6,625 bases of DNA from Patescibacteria group bacterium. Lineage in GTDB: Bacteria > Patescibacteriota > Minisyncoccia > Minisyncoccales > GWA2-46-15. The stretch covers positions 1 to 6,625 of the forward strand of contig JAHIOR010000012.1 in the NCBI GenBank assembly GCA_018895125.1. The letters are read 5' to 3'. Under the pieces are notes generated by a model. That model was not told where the DNA came from, made no database searches, and saw nothing but the letters and a program-made list of their open reading frames with translations. The position numbers and the translations under genes are program-made. Below, piece by piece: positions 1 through 5,787 of the stretch. How positions within the stretch are numbered: the first letter of the stretch is position 1; each line of letters begins with the position of its first letter.

Positions 1-426
1 ATAATTAGCAGAGCTTAACTGGGAAACTGGTAAGAAGGCATTAACGCCAAGGGTAGTAGCTAAGAGACCGCCCTTATTGGCTCCAAGAACTTTAACTAAG
101 ATATTTTCACCAGAATCCTTCTTTTCTTTAAGCCTGATCCAGGCGATTTCGCGATCAGCCTCAAGAGCAGAAACCTCGAGAAAACCCTCGTCATTTTCAA
201 GGTCAACAATTTTAACAAAGAGTTCATCTTCTTCCCTAACTTTTTTCAGGATTTCTTTGGCTCTTAAGAACTCCCGGCCGTAAATAATGCCGGCTCCCCA
301 ATTGCCAAGATCCACAAAAACAGAAGATTGGCCGCGGCCAACAACCTTGCCTTTAACAATTTCGCCGACTTTCGGCGGCTTTAAAGACTCACTCTTATCT
401 TTAGTTATTTCTTCCATTAACAGCAT
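1..426 (-). CDS. rpsA: Ribosomal protein S1, N-terminal part (cut by window edge)
   Basis: Reading the minus strand from the edge gives an open frame of 142 codons with no stop. It begins MLLMEEITKDK and enters a typical S1 (OB-fold) RNA-binding repeat at about residues 18-87: VGEIVKGKVVGRGQSSVFVD, then GAGIIYGREF, then ELFVKIVDLENDEGFLEVS. A second repeat follows from about residue 108 (ILVKVLGANKGGLLATTLGV, then AFLPVSQLS). S1 binds mRNA on the 30S subunit and helps translation start; bacterial S1 usually carries four to six such repeats, so most of the gene lies to the left. An in-frame stop at 451-453 limits the start to the ATG at 426 or the one at 417. I chose 426 because a possible -10 box ends 7 bases before it; neither start has a Shine-Dalgarno. 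The gene is divergent from the gyrase cluster. Other S1-repeat RNA-binding proteins are possible, but S1 is the best fit. Confidence 0.87.
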   Translation of the reverse strand, partial: MLLMEEITKDKSESLKPPKVGEIVKGKVVGRGQSSVFVDLGNWGAGIIYGREFLRAKEILKKVREEDELFVKIVDLENDEGFLEVSALEADREIAWIRLKEKKDSGENILVKVLGANKGGLLATTLGVNAFLPVSQLSSANY

Positions 427-433
427 ACTAATT

Positions 434-462
434 AATTTAGCACAGGTTAGTTATTTTTTCAA
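434..462 (-). promoter_or_regulatory. Candidate promoter of the S1 gene
   Basis: On the minus strand, TTGAAA (462-457) is followed after 17 bases by TAAATT (439-434). Four or more positions of each box match the sigma-70 consensus and the spacing is ideal. The predicted transcript start falls at about 427, immediately before the ATG at 426, so the mRNA would be leaderless or nearly so. The boxes are visible; promoter activity is inferred. Confidence 0.45.
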
Positions 463-466
463 GCTG

Positions 467-495
467 TTGTCTTGATGGTATTTTTTTGATAAAAT
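467..495 (+). promoter_or_regulatory. Candidate promoter of the MBL-gyrA cluster
   Basis: TTGTCT (467-472) is separated by 17 bases from TAAAAT (490-495), which matches the -10 consensus at five of six positions. Transcription would start near 502 and leave a leader of about 26 bases containing AAGGAAG (510-516), a Shine-Dalgarno-like run 11 bases before the ATG at 528. It overlaps the -35 side of the divergent S1 promoter, so the two promoters are nearly back to back. Confidence 0.5.
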
Positions 496-527
496 AAAGG
501 ATATTAGAGAAGGAAGATTTATTTACT

Positions 528-1238
528 ATGCAAATTATTTGGAAAGGCCAGTCTTGCTTTCAGATTATCACCAGCCAGGGAAAAGATAATCAGGTGTCTT
601 TGGTTATTGATCCTTTTGGTCCAGATTGTGGTCTGAAGGTGCCCAATCTTACTGGTGACGCGGTTTTAATTACCCATAGCGAGCAGGATGCTCGATATAT
701 CGCTACGCGTTATAATCATCCCAGTCATGATAATGTTAAGGCTTTGCTGCAGCAAGGCGAGGCATTTTTAATTAATGGTCCCGGAGAGTATGAAATTAAA
801 GGGGTTTATATTCAGGGTATTCCAGCTTTTCACGATAAGAACTTTGGCAAGCCGTTGTCGTCAACGGCAGGCAGAGTAACAATCTATACTATTGAGAGCG
901 AGGGGATGAGGATTTGTCATTTAAGTGATTTTGGCCAAAAAGAACTTTTTCCAGAGCAGCTTGAAGATATTGGTGAAATTGACGTGCTTTTAATTCCGGT
1001 TGGCGGCAATGAAACTATTGGCGCCGAAGAGGCCCAAAAAATCATTGGCCAGATTGAACCTAAAATTGTGATTCCAATGCACTATTCCATTCCAAAGCTA
1101 AAAGCAAAATTGGCCGGAGTTGATAAGTTTTTAAAGGTAATGGGAGAAAAGAATCACGAAGTTTTACCCAAACTGACAATTAAGAATAAAGATTTGACTT
1201 CAGAAGACGAAATGAAGATTATTGTCTTGCATCCCTAA
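528..1238 (+). CDS. Metallo-beta-lactamase-fold protein with degenerate metal motif
   Basis: This 236-residue protein resembles the 'Zn-dependent hydrolase' / UlaG-like branch of the metallo-beta-lactamase fold (Lactamase_B_3 type). The N-terminal strands MQIIWKGQSCFQI and LVIDPF (residues 1-30), GPGEYEIKGVYIQGIPAFHD (84-103), ICHLSDFG (129-136), DVLLIPVGG (152-160) and KIVIPMHY (179-186) all follow that family in order. The first metal motif, normally THxHxDH, reads TH50-SEQ-D54-A: the first histidine and the aspartate remain, but the second and third histidines do not. Nearby H64, H67 and D68, and later H102, H131, D134 and H185, are present. Activity is therefore uncertain; it may have altered metal binding or a non-catalytic role. 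It starts at ATG 528, downstream of AAGGAAG, and the next gene begins 11 bases after its stop. No substrate can be assigned. Confidence 0.85.
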   Translation: MQIIWKGQSCFQIITSQGKDNQVSLVIDPFGPDCGLKVPNLTGDAVLITHSEQDARYIATRYNHPSHDNVKALLQQGEAFLINGPGEYEIKGVYIQGIPAFHDKNFGKPLSSTAGRVTIYTIESEGMRICHLSDFGQKELFPEQLEDIGEIDVLLIPVGGNETIGAEEAQKIIGQIEPKIVIPMHYSIPKLKAKLAGVDKFLKVMGEKNHEVLPKLTIKNKDLTSEDEMKIIVLHP

Positions 1239-1249
1239 CCTAGCTAGTT

Positions 1250-1537
1250 ATGAATGATTTTTTAAAGAAGATCCAACAGCGATCAGAAGCAGAGAGAAGA
1301 ATGATTTTTTGGGCCTTAGTAATTCTTTTTGGAATTGTTTTTTTCGGGCTTTGGCTATTAATGATCAAGCGACAAGTAGACAGTTTAAATAAGGATAAAA
1401 TCAGGCAGGATCTTAATTTACCGCAACTGGAAGAACACTTTAAAAATCTGCCTAAGTCGGAATTGCCAAAATTTGATGAAGAAGAGTTAAAACAACTGGA
1501 AGAGCTCTTGAATGAAGCGGCAGAAGAGACACCTTAA
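1250..1537 (+). CDS. Small single-pass membrane protein of unknown function
   Basis: I do not recognise a named family. The 95-residue product has a short basic N-terminus (residues 1-17, with KK, R and ERR), one hydrophobic segment at about 19-39 (MIFWALVILFGIVFFGLWLL), a charged stretch (40-56) and a strongly acidic C-terminal tail with EEELKQLEELLNEAAEE at about 76-93, likely helical. The positive-inside rule would put the N-terminus in the cytoplasm and the acidic tail outside, but the KRQ and NKDK residues just after the helix weaken that call. No Shine-Dalgarno precedes ATG 1250. It sits 11 bases after the MBL gene and just before gyrA, so it is probably co-transcribed. It could be a small anchoring or coiled-coil accessory protein; that is a guess from composition only. 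Confidence 0.7.
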   Translation: MNDFLKKIQQRSEAERRMIFWALVILFGIVFFGLWLLMIKRQVDSLNKDKIRQDLNLPQLEEHFKNLPKSELPKFDEEELKQLEELLNEAAEETP

Positions 1538-1553
1538 TTTTTTGAGATTCAAT

Positions 1554-4064
1554 ATGAAAAAAAAGAGACTCAAAAAAATCAGTAAAAAAATCACCAAAGA
1601 ATCTGAAGATGATTTTATTATTGGCAAAGTAGAATCTCGGGAAATTGTTCAAGAGATGAAAGAGTCTTACATTGACTATGCCATGTCAGTGATTGTTTCC
1701 CGAGCCCTACCTGACGTTAGAGACGGTTTAAAGCCGGTTCAGAGAAGAATTCTTTTCGCCATGAGCGACGAAGGTCTTACTCATAGCGCTAAATTTCGGA
1801 AATCAGCCAATGTCATCGGAGTAGTTTTAGGAAGGTATCATCCTCATGGTGATAGCGCTGTTTATGACGCCATGGTAAGGATGGCCCAAGATTTTTCCCT
1901 AAGATATCCTTTGGTTCAGGGCCAGGGAAATTTCGGAAATATTGACGGAGATGAAGCAGCTGCTTACAGATACACCGAAGCGCGGATGTCCCGTATCGGC
2001 GAAGAAACCCTCAAAGATATTGAAAAGAATACGGTTAATTTTGTTGATAATTATGACGGCACTAAACAAGAGCCTCAGGTATTGCCATCGCCTGTCCCCA
2101 ATCTTCTTTTAAACGGTTCTTTCGGAATTGCAGTTGGTATGGCGACCAGCATTCCAACCCATAATTTAAGGGAGGTTTGCGACGCGCTAATTTATTTAAT
2201 CGACCATCCCAAAGCTACTACCGAAGATCTTTTTAAATTTATCAAGGGGCCTGATTTTCCCACTGGCGGCCAGATTTTTAACTCAAAAGAAATTTTAACC
2301 GCCTATTCTCAAGGCAAGGGGCCGGTATTAATGAGGGGTCGGGCTGAAGTTATTGAAAATGAAAAGACCGGTAAAAACCAGATTGTTATTTCTGAAATTC
2401 CCTTTCAGGTTCAAAAATCATCCTTAATTGAGCAGATGGCTAAGCTGGTCCAGGATAAAAGAATTGACGGCATCAAAGATATCAGAGATGAATCTGACAA
2501 AGACGGTTTAAGAATCGCCATTGACTTACAAAAAGACGCTTATCCTCAGAAAGTTTTAAATCATCTTTATAAGTTTACTGACCTACAAAAGACTTTTCAT
2601 TTAAATCTTTTAGCCCTGGTTGATGGCATTCAGCCCAAAGTTTTGTCATTGGTAGAAATTTTATCTTACTTTATCTTGCACCGCAAAGAAGTGGTTTCAA
2701 GGAGAACTCGCTATGACTTGGAAAGAGCTAAAGACAGAGCCCATATCCTAGAGGGTTTACATAAATGTCTGGGCAATATTGACGCTGTCATTAGGATTAT
2801 TAAGGCATCATTAAATAGGGATGAAGCAGAAAAAAACCTGATTAAGCGTTTTGAACTGAGTAAAATTCAGGCCAACGCAATCTTAGAAACTAAACTGGCT
2901 GCTCTAGCTAAATTGGAAAGAAAAAAGATTGAGGATGAATTGAAATTAATCAGGGAGAAAATTAAAGAATTAACAACAATTTTACATAGCCCAGAAAGGA
3001 TTAAGACAGTCATTAAAAAAGAAACTGAGCAGGTAAAACAGGTTTTTGGCGATGACCGAAGGACCAAGGTTATTGCCGGTCAGGTTGAAGAAATAGCTGA
3101 AATTGATCTAATCCCCCAGGAAGAAACGATTGTTACCTTAACAGCCGGCGGCTACATTAAGAGAATCAATCCCTCAATTTACAAGCTTCAAAAAAGAGGC
3201 GGCAAGGGCATTTTAGGAATGAAAACTACTCAAGAAGATATTGTTGAGCATTTTATTCAGGCAATGACCCACGACGACCTCTACTTCTTTGCTGATTCCG
3301 GCAAGGTTTTTAAAACTCAGGCTTTTGAAATTCCAGAAGGTACCAGGGTGGCTCGCGGCCGGGGTCTGCTTAACTTTTTAGAAATTTCCCAAGAAGACAA
3401 GATTTTATCAATGATCACTTTAAACCAGAAAGACCAAGAACAATTTCGCTATCTGGTGATGGTGACTAAAAACGGGGTTATTAAGAAAACTGTCACTGAA
3501 AGCTTTGTTAATGTCAGAAAATCTGGTTTAATCGCCATTACTCTTAAAAAGAACGATTTTTTAAGAAAAGTAGTCAAGAGTTCTGGCAAAGACGAGATTA
3601 TTATTGTTACCAGGAACGGTCAAGCAATCCGTTTTAAAGAAAAAGATCTGAGAGAAATGGGCCGGCAGGCCGCCGGCATCAGGGGTATTAGGCTAAAAAA
3701 GGGAGACGAGGTTATCGGTGCTGGTATTGCCGGTTCCGGGATTGATCCAAAACAAAAAGATCGAAAACAATATTTATTAGTGGTCACTGAAAATGGTTAT
3801 GGTAAAAGAACTGAAATTAAAGATTACCGGCTTCAGGGCCGGGGCGGTTCTGGAATAAAAACTGGTAAAATAACCTCTAAAACTGGAGCGATTATTTCTG
3901 CCAGAATCATTGATGACGAAGAGGATTTAATCATTATTTCCAGAAAAGGCCAGGTGATTAGAGTGGTGATTAAGCAAATTCCTAAAATGTCCAGGGCTAC
4001 CCAGGGAGTCAGGATCATGAGGCTTGATGATGGGGATAAGGTGGCTTCAGCAGCTTGTATTTAA
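1554..4064 (+). CDS. gyrA: DNA gyrase subunit A
   Basis: Gyrase A cuts and religates DNA and, with GyrB, introduces negative supercoils using ATP. From ATG 1554 the protein has 836 residues, slightly shorter than the 875 of E. coli. The breakage domain includes SYIDYAMSVIVSRALPDVRD (about 38-57), the quinolone-region sequence YHPHGDSAVYDAMVRMAQ with S101 and D105 (equivalents of E. coli S83 and D87, the drug-sensitive residues), and the DNA-linking tyrosine Y140 in YRYTEARM. The GyrA box QKRGGKG (546-552) separates gyrase from topoisomerase IV ParC. Around it, six repeats such as KNGVIKKT, RNGQAIRF, ENGYGKRT and RKGQVIRV build the C-terminal pinwheel. It ends at DKVASAACI with no acidic tail. 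An in-frame ATG at 1512 has a better Shine-Dalgarno (GGAAGAG, 1498-1504) and would add 14 residues by overlapping the upstream gene, so the start is open. gyrB is not in the window. Confidence 0.96.
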   Translation: MKKKRLKKISKKITKESEDDFIIGKVESREIVQEMKESYIDYAMSVIVSRALPDVRDGLKPVQRRILFAMSDEGLTHSAKFRKSANVIGVVLGRYHPHGDSAVYDAMVRMAQDFSLRYPLVQGQGNFGNIDGDEAAAYRYTEARMSRIGEETLKDIEKNTVNFVDNYDGTKQEPQVLPSPVPNLLLNGSFGIAVGMATSIPTHNLREVCDALIYLIDHPKATTEDLFKFIKGPDFPTGGQIFNSKEILTAYSQGKGPVLMRGRAEVIENEKTGKNQIVISEIPFQVQKSSLIEQMAKLVQDKRIDGIKDIRDESDKDGLRIAIDLQKDAYPQKVLNHLYKFTDLQKTFHLNLLALVDGIQPKVLSLVEILSYFILHRKEVVSRRTRYDLERAKDRAHILEGLHKCLGNIDAVIRIIKASLNRDEAEKNLIKRFELSKIQANAILETKLAALAKLERKKIEDELKLIREKIKELTTILHSPERIKTVIKKETEQVKQVFGDDRRTKVIAGQVEEIAEIDLIPQEETIVTLTAGGYIKRINPSIYKLQKRGGKGILGMKTTQEDIVEHFIQAMTHDDLYFFADSGKVFKTQAFEIPEGTRVARGRGLLNFLEISQEDKILSMITLNQKDQEQFRYLVMVTKNGVIKKTVTESFVNVRKSGLIAITLKKNDFLRKVVKSSGKDEIIIVTRNGQAIRFKEKDLREMGRQAAGIRGIRLKKGDEVIGAGIAGSGIDPKQKDRKQYLLVVTENGYGKRTEIKDYRLQGRGGSGIKTGKITSKTGAIISARIIDDEEDLIIISRKGQVIRVVIKQIPKMSRATQGVRIMRLDDGDKVASAACI

Positions 4065-4083
4065 GTTTAGTTTTTAGTATCTT

Positions 4084-4100
4084 AAGTTAACGAAGTTAAC
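4084..4100 (+). repeat. Short direct repeat touching a start codon
   Basis: AAGTTAAC occurs at 4084-4091 and again at 4093-4100, ending directly before the ATG of the methyltransferase gene. Since GTTAAC is itself palindromic, the pair is also an inverted repeat with a 3-base gap. It could be an operator or chance in AT-rich DNA. Confidence 0.4.
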
Positions 4101-4631
4101 ATGGAGTTCCTGAACCCAGAACAAGTTTTAAATCAATTAGAGCTAGCCGAAGGCATGCTGGCGGCTGATTTTGGCTGCGGTGTCGGCGGTTGGGCCATTC
4201 CATTAGCTAATAAGCTTAAAGATGGCCGGGTTTATGCCGTTGATGTTCAGGAAGATGCTTTATCTGGTTTGAGAATGAAAGCTGACATGGCTAAAATTAA
4301 AAATATTAAACCCATTAAAGCTGATTTAGAAGGGGGCCTAAGAGGCCCGGGATCTTTGATTCAGAATAATCTTTTAGATTTGGTTTTAATGACTAATCTT
4401 TTATTCCAGGCAAAGAATAAAAAGACTATTTTCCAAGAGGCCAAACGTATTTTAAGACCTGGCGGCCAAGTATTGGTTGTTGATTGGAAGTCTGACGCAA
4501 CGGTTGGTCCGTTAGAAGGCAGAATTGATCCAGAGGTTATAAAAACCATGGCCAAGGATCTGGGTTTTTCCTTTAAGAAAGAAATTTCAGCTGGCAATTA
4601 CCATTATGGGCTGGTGTTCATTAAAAGCTGA
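4101..4631 (+). CDS. Small class I SAM-dependent methyltransferase
   Basis: The 176-residue product is a compact Rossmann-fold methyltransferase of the UbiE/Methyltransf_11 kind. Motif I is ADFGCGVGGW (residues 22-31), which binds S-adenosylmethionine. An acidic residue at the end of strand 2 (VYAVD48) should hold the ribose, and IKAD75 follows. LLDLVLMTNLLFQ (91-103) is the motif IV region, and ILRPGGQVLVVDWK (117-130) is the typical strand 5 turn. The C-terminus, AGNYHYGLVF (164-173), is the final strand pair. UbiE proteins are about 250 residues, so this one lacks the N-terminal cap and part of the substrate lid; the substrate cannot be named. It starts 36 bases after gyrA with no clear Shine-Dalgarno and no terminator between them, so read-through from the cluster is likely. 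Its TGA stop supports the standard code. Confidence 0.88.
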   Translation: MEFLNPEQVLNQLELAEGMLAADFGCGVGGWAIPLANKLKDGRVYAVDVQEDALSGLRMKADMAKIKNIKPIKADLEGGLRGPGSLIQNNLLDLVLMTNLLFQAKNKKTIFQEAKRILRPGGQVLVVDWKSDATVGPLEGRIDPEVIKTMAKDLGFSFKKEISAGNYHYGLVFIKS

Positions 4632-4639
4632 AAGCTCCC

Positions 4640-4668
4640 TTGACCGTTATTGCTGTTTAGTTTTAAAT
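4640..4668 (+). promoter_or_regulatory. Candidate promoter of the first pilin-like gene
   Basis: TTGACC (4640-4645), five of six consensus bases, precedes TTAAAT (4663-4668) by 17 bases. The predicted start is near 4675, which would remove the upstream ATG at 4674 and leave about 11 bases before the ATG at 4686. No Shine-Dalgarno is present. Confidence 0.45.
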
Positions 4669-4685
4669 AAGATATGCTGAATAAT

Positions 4686-5057
4686 ATGAAAAAATACATT
4701 TTATTAATCGTTTTTCTGACAGTTAGCCTTGTTGTTTTTCCAAATCTAGTTTTGGCTGCTGATTGTAATGCTGGTCCGCCGCCTTGCCCAGGGGGATCTT
4801 TCTGTATTCCCAACCCTTTGAAATACGCTAGCTTTGAATGTTTGGTTGACGCCATTGTCAGTTTTCTCTTTACTGCTTCTCTACTCTTGGCCCCGATCAT
4901 GGTTTTGATTGGAGCATTTACCTTAATGACAGCAGCGGGAAATCCTGCTAAAGTTAAGACAGCCAATAACATTTTTATTTATACCGGTATTGGCCTTTTA
5001 ATTGTTTTTATGGGCAAGGGGTTAGTATCTGCCATCAAAGCTTTAATGGGAGGTTAA
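4686..5057 (+). CDS. T4SS_pilin-like (VirB2/TrbC-type) small membrane protein, copy 1
   Basis: The 123-residue product begins with a signal peptide (MKKYILLIVFLTVSLVVFPN, then LVLA, cleavage likely near residues 24-25). The mature head is rich in Pro, Gly and Cys (DCNAGPPPCPGGSFC), with four cysteines at 27, 34, 40 and 52. Two hydrophobic segments follow (about 55-80 and 96-118), joined by the short polar loop AAGNPAKVKTANN. This two-helix, signal-peptide layout and the GAFTLMTAAG turn match the T4SS_pilin family seen in CPR genomes, related in form to VirB2/TrbC pilins. An ATG at 4674 in the same frame would add MLNN; I prefer 4686 because of the putative transcript start and the cleaner signal peptide. 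The downstream neighbour is a paralogue. No VirB4, VirB6 or other secretion gene is visible, so the function (pilus subunit, envelope pore or other) is not established. Confidence 0.82.
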   Translation: MKKYILLIVFLTVSLVVFPNLVLAADCNAGPPPCPGGSFCIPNPLKYASFECLVDAIVSFLFTASLLLAPIMVLIGAFTLMTAAGNPAKVKTANNIFIYTGIGLLIVFMGKGLVSAIKALMGG

Positions 5058-5100
5058 GAATATTAAATATTAATTTAAAGGTCGGCACAGATTAATTCTT

Positions 5101-5106
5101 TAAAAT
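5101..5106 (+). promoter_or_regulatory. Candidate -10 box of the second pilin-like gene
   Basis: TAAAAT lies 7 bases before the ATG at 5114, so transcription would begin at about 5113 and give a leaderless mRNA. No good -35 box is visible at 16-18 bases upstream, which makes this weaker than the other promoters. Co-transcription with the first pilin-like gene 56 bases upstream is also possible. Confidence 0.3.
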
Positions 5107-5113
5107 ACTTTAA

Positions 5114-5569
5114 ATGATGAAATCTTCTTTTTACGTTTTACTTCTTGGAATCTTAATAGTGAGTTTAGTATTGCCAGTAATAGCTTCAGCGCAAATAGAA
5201 TGTTGTAGACTTACCAAAGCCATAATTATGAAGGAAGGGGCGATAGATGTAACTTATCCAGCCGGTTCTGTTGTCGGCGCTGCGAACGGAACTTGTCCAT
5301 TGACGGAGGGAACTATTTCTACAACTGATAAGTGGGGAGTGATTTGTTTCTTGAACATGATGAATATTGTCATTAACTGGATATTTCTCGCCTTAATGAT
5401 CCTGGTGATTATTTTGGTTTTATTTGGAGCCTTTAACTTAATGACTGCAGCTGGAGACACTGTCAAAGTAAAGAAAGGCAGAGACATGATTATGTATGCC
5501 TCTATCGGCTTAGTCGTTGCTTTAATAGCCAGAGCCGTACCCTCGATTGTCAGATCAATATTCGGCTAA
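5114..5569 (+). CDS. T4SS_pilin-like (VirB2/TrbC-type) small membrane protein, copy 2
   Basis: The 151-residue protein is a diverged paralogue of the upstream gene. It has a signal peptide (residues 1-26, ending VIASA before QIECC), an exported region of about 55 residues with cysteines at 30, 31, 61 and 78, and two hydrophobic segments (about 82-108 and 124-147). The turn GAFNLMTAAGDTVKVKKGRD (105-124) matches GAFTLMTAAGNPAKVKTANN of the first copy at most positions, while the exported heads are unrelated. The head is about 30 residues longer than in copy 1 and lacks its Pro/Gly-rich segment. ATG codons at 5114 and 5117 are both usable. A strong terminator begins 18 bases after the stop, so this is the last gene of its transcript. 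A major/minor subunit pair is a reasonable inference; the family assignment is good and the function is open. Confidence 0.84.
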   Translation: MMKSSFYVLLLGILIVSLVLPVIASAQIECCRLTKAIIMKEGAIDVTYPAGSVVGAANGTCPLTEGTISTTDKWGVICFLNMMNIVINWIFLALMILVIILVLFGAFNLMTAAGDTVKVKKGRDMIMYASIGLVVALIARAVPSIVRSIFG

Positions 5570-5589
5570 TTGTTTAAGAGCTTAAACAA
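5570..5589 (+). repeat. Perfect 9-bp inverted repeat after the pilin-like genes
   Basis: TTGTTTAAG (5570-5578) and CTTAAACAA (5581-5589) are exact complements with two bases between them; as RNA the loop would be GAGC on an 8-bp stem. It starts on the base after the stop codon. Its last two bases are also the first two of the larger terminator stem, so the hairpins abut. Confidence 0.6.
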
Positions 5590-5625
5590 CAAAAACAGCA
5601 TTTTTAAAAGATGCTGTTTTTGTTT
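5588..5625 (+). terminator. Rho-independent terminator (probably bidirectional)
   Basis: Bases 5588-5601 (AACAAAAACAGCAT) pair perfectly with 5611-5624 (ATGCTGTTTTTGTT), a 14-bp stem with a 9-base loop. The GC core CAGCAT/ATGCTG followed by a T-rich tract on the right, and an A-rich tract on the left, gives the classic shape on both strands. It closes the pilin-like transcript and separates it from the tRNA. Confidence 0.82.
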
Positions 5626-5631
5626 CTGCTA

Positions 5632-5659
5632 TTGATTTTCTAAAAATTAAAGTTAAAAT
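5632..5659 (+). promoter_or_regulatory. Candidate tRNA-Leu promoter
   Basis: TTGATT (5632-5637) is followed after 16 bases by TAAAAT (5654-5659). Transcription would begin near 5666, about 28 bases before the mature tRNA 5' end. TAATAT at 5662-5667 is an alternative -10 box. Confidence 0.4.
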
Positions 5660-5670
5660 AATAATATCTT

Positions 5671-5686
5671 GGGCAGGTGGCGAAAC
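5671..5686 (+). other. Possible remnant of a tRNA-Leu 5' end
   Basis: GGGCAGGTGGCGAAAC looks like the acceptor strand, bases 8-9 (TG) and the start of the D arm of a bacterial tRNA-Leu, which often begins G-N-N-N-AGGTGGCGGAA. The rest of a D arm (GGTAGAC-like) and the pairing acceptor strand are missing, and the intact tRNA begins 8 bases later. It may be a scar of tRNA recombination, or merely the leader of the precursor. Confidence 0.25.
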
Positions 5687-5693
5687 TCCTTAT

Positions 5694-5776
5694 GCTCTCG
5701 TGGTGGAATCGGTATACACAACAGGCTTAGAACCTGTGGTCGCAAGACCGTGTGGGTTCGAATCCCACCGAGAGCA
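5694..5776 (+). tRNA. tRNA-Leu, anticodon UAG
   Basis: All arms of a class II tRNA can be drawn. The acceptor is GCTCTCG (5694-5700) with CGAGAGC (5769-5775), seven pairs, then discriminator A5776. T5701 and G5702 are followed by D stem GTG/CAC (5703-5705, 5717-5719) with GG in the loop. Anticodon stem ACAGG/CCTGT encloses loop CTTAGAA, giving anticodon TAG at 5728-5730, which reads CUA and probably all CUN codons. The long variable arm is GGTC-GCAA-GACC (5738-5749) and the T arm is GTGGG-TTCGAAT-CCCAC (5752-5768). The long variable arm plus A at the discriminator position support leucine. CCA is not encoded, so a CCA-adding enzyme is needed. Confidence 0.96.
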
Positions 5777-5787
5777 CAGAAATTTAG

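Noticed and set aside
77..475. Plus-strand open frames over the S1 gene
   Set aside because: They are serine- and proline-rich mirror frames of the clear minus-strand S1 repeats.
4334..4348. GC-rich hairpin GGGCC-TAAGA-GGCCC
   Set aside because: It lies inside the methyltransferase coding region, has only a 5-bp stem and no T-run; it is explained by the codons for EGGLRGPG.
1554..4631. Recoded UGA (glycine, as in Gracilibacteria/SR1)
   Set aside because: The 836-codon gyrase gene has no in-frame TGA, and the methyltransferase ends naturally at TGA right after its final conserved strand.
4604..4972. Minus-strand open frame of 122 codons over the first pilin-like gene
   Set aside because: It has no recognisable domain and lies antisense to a gene with a good signal peptide and family motif.
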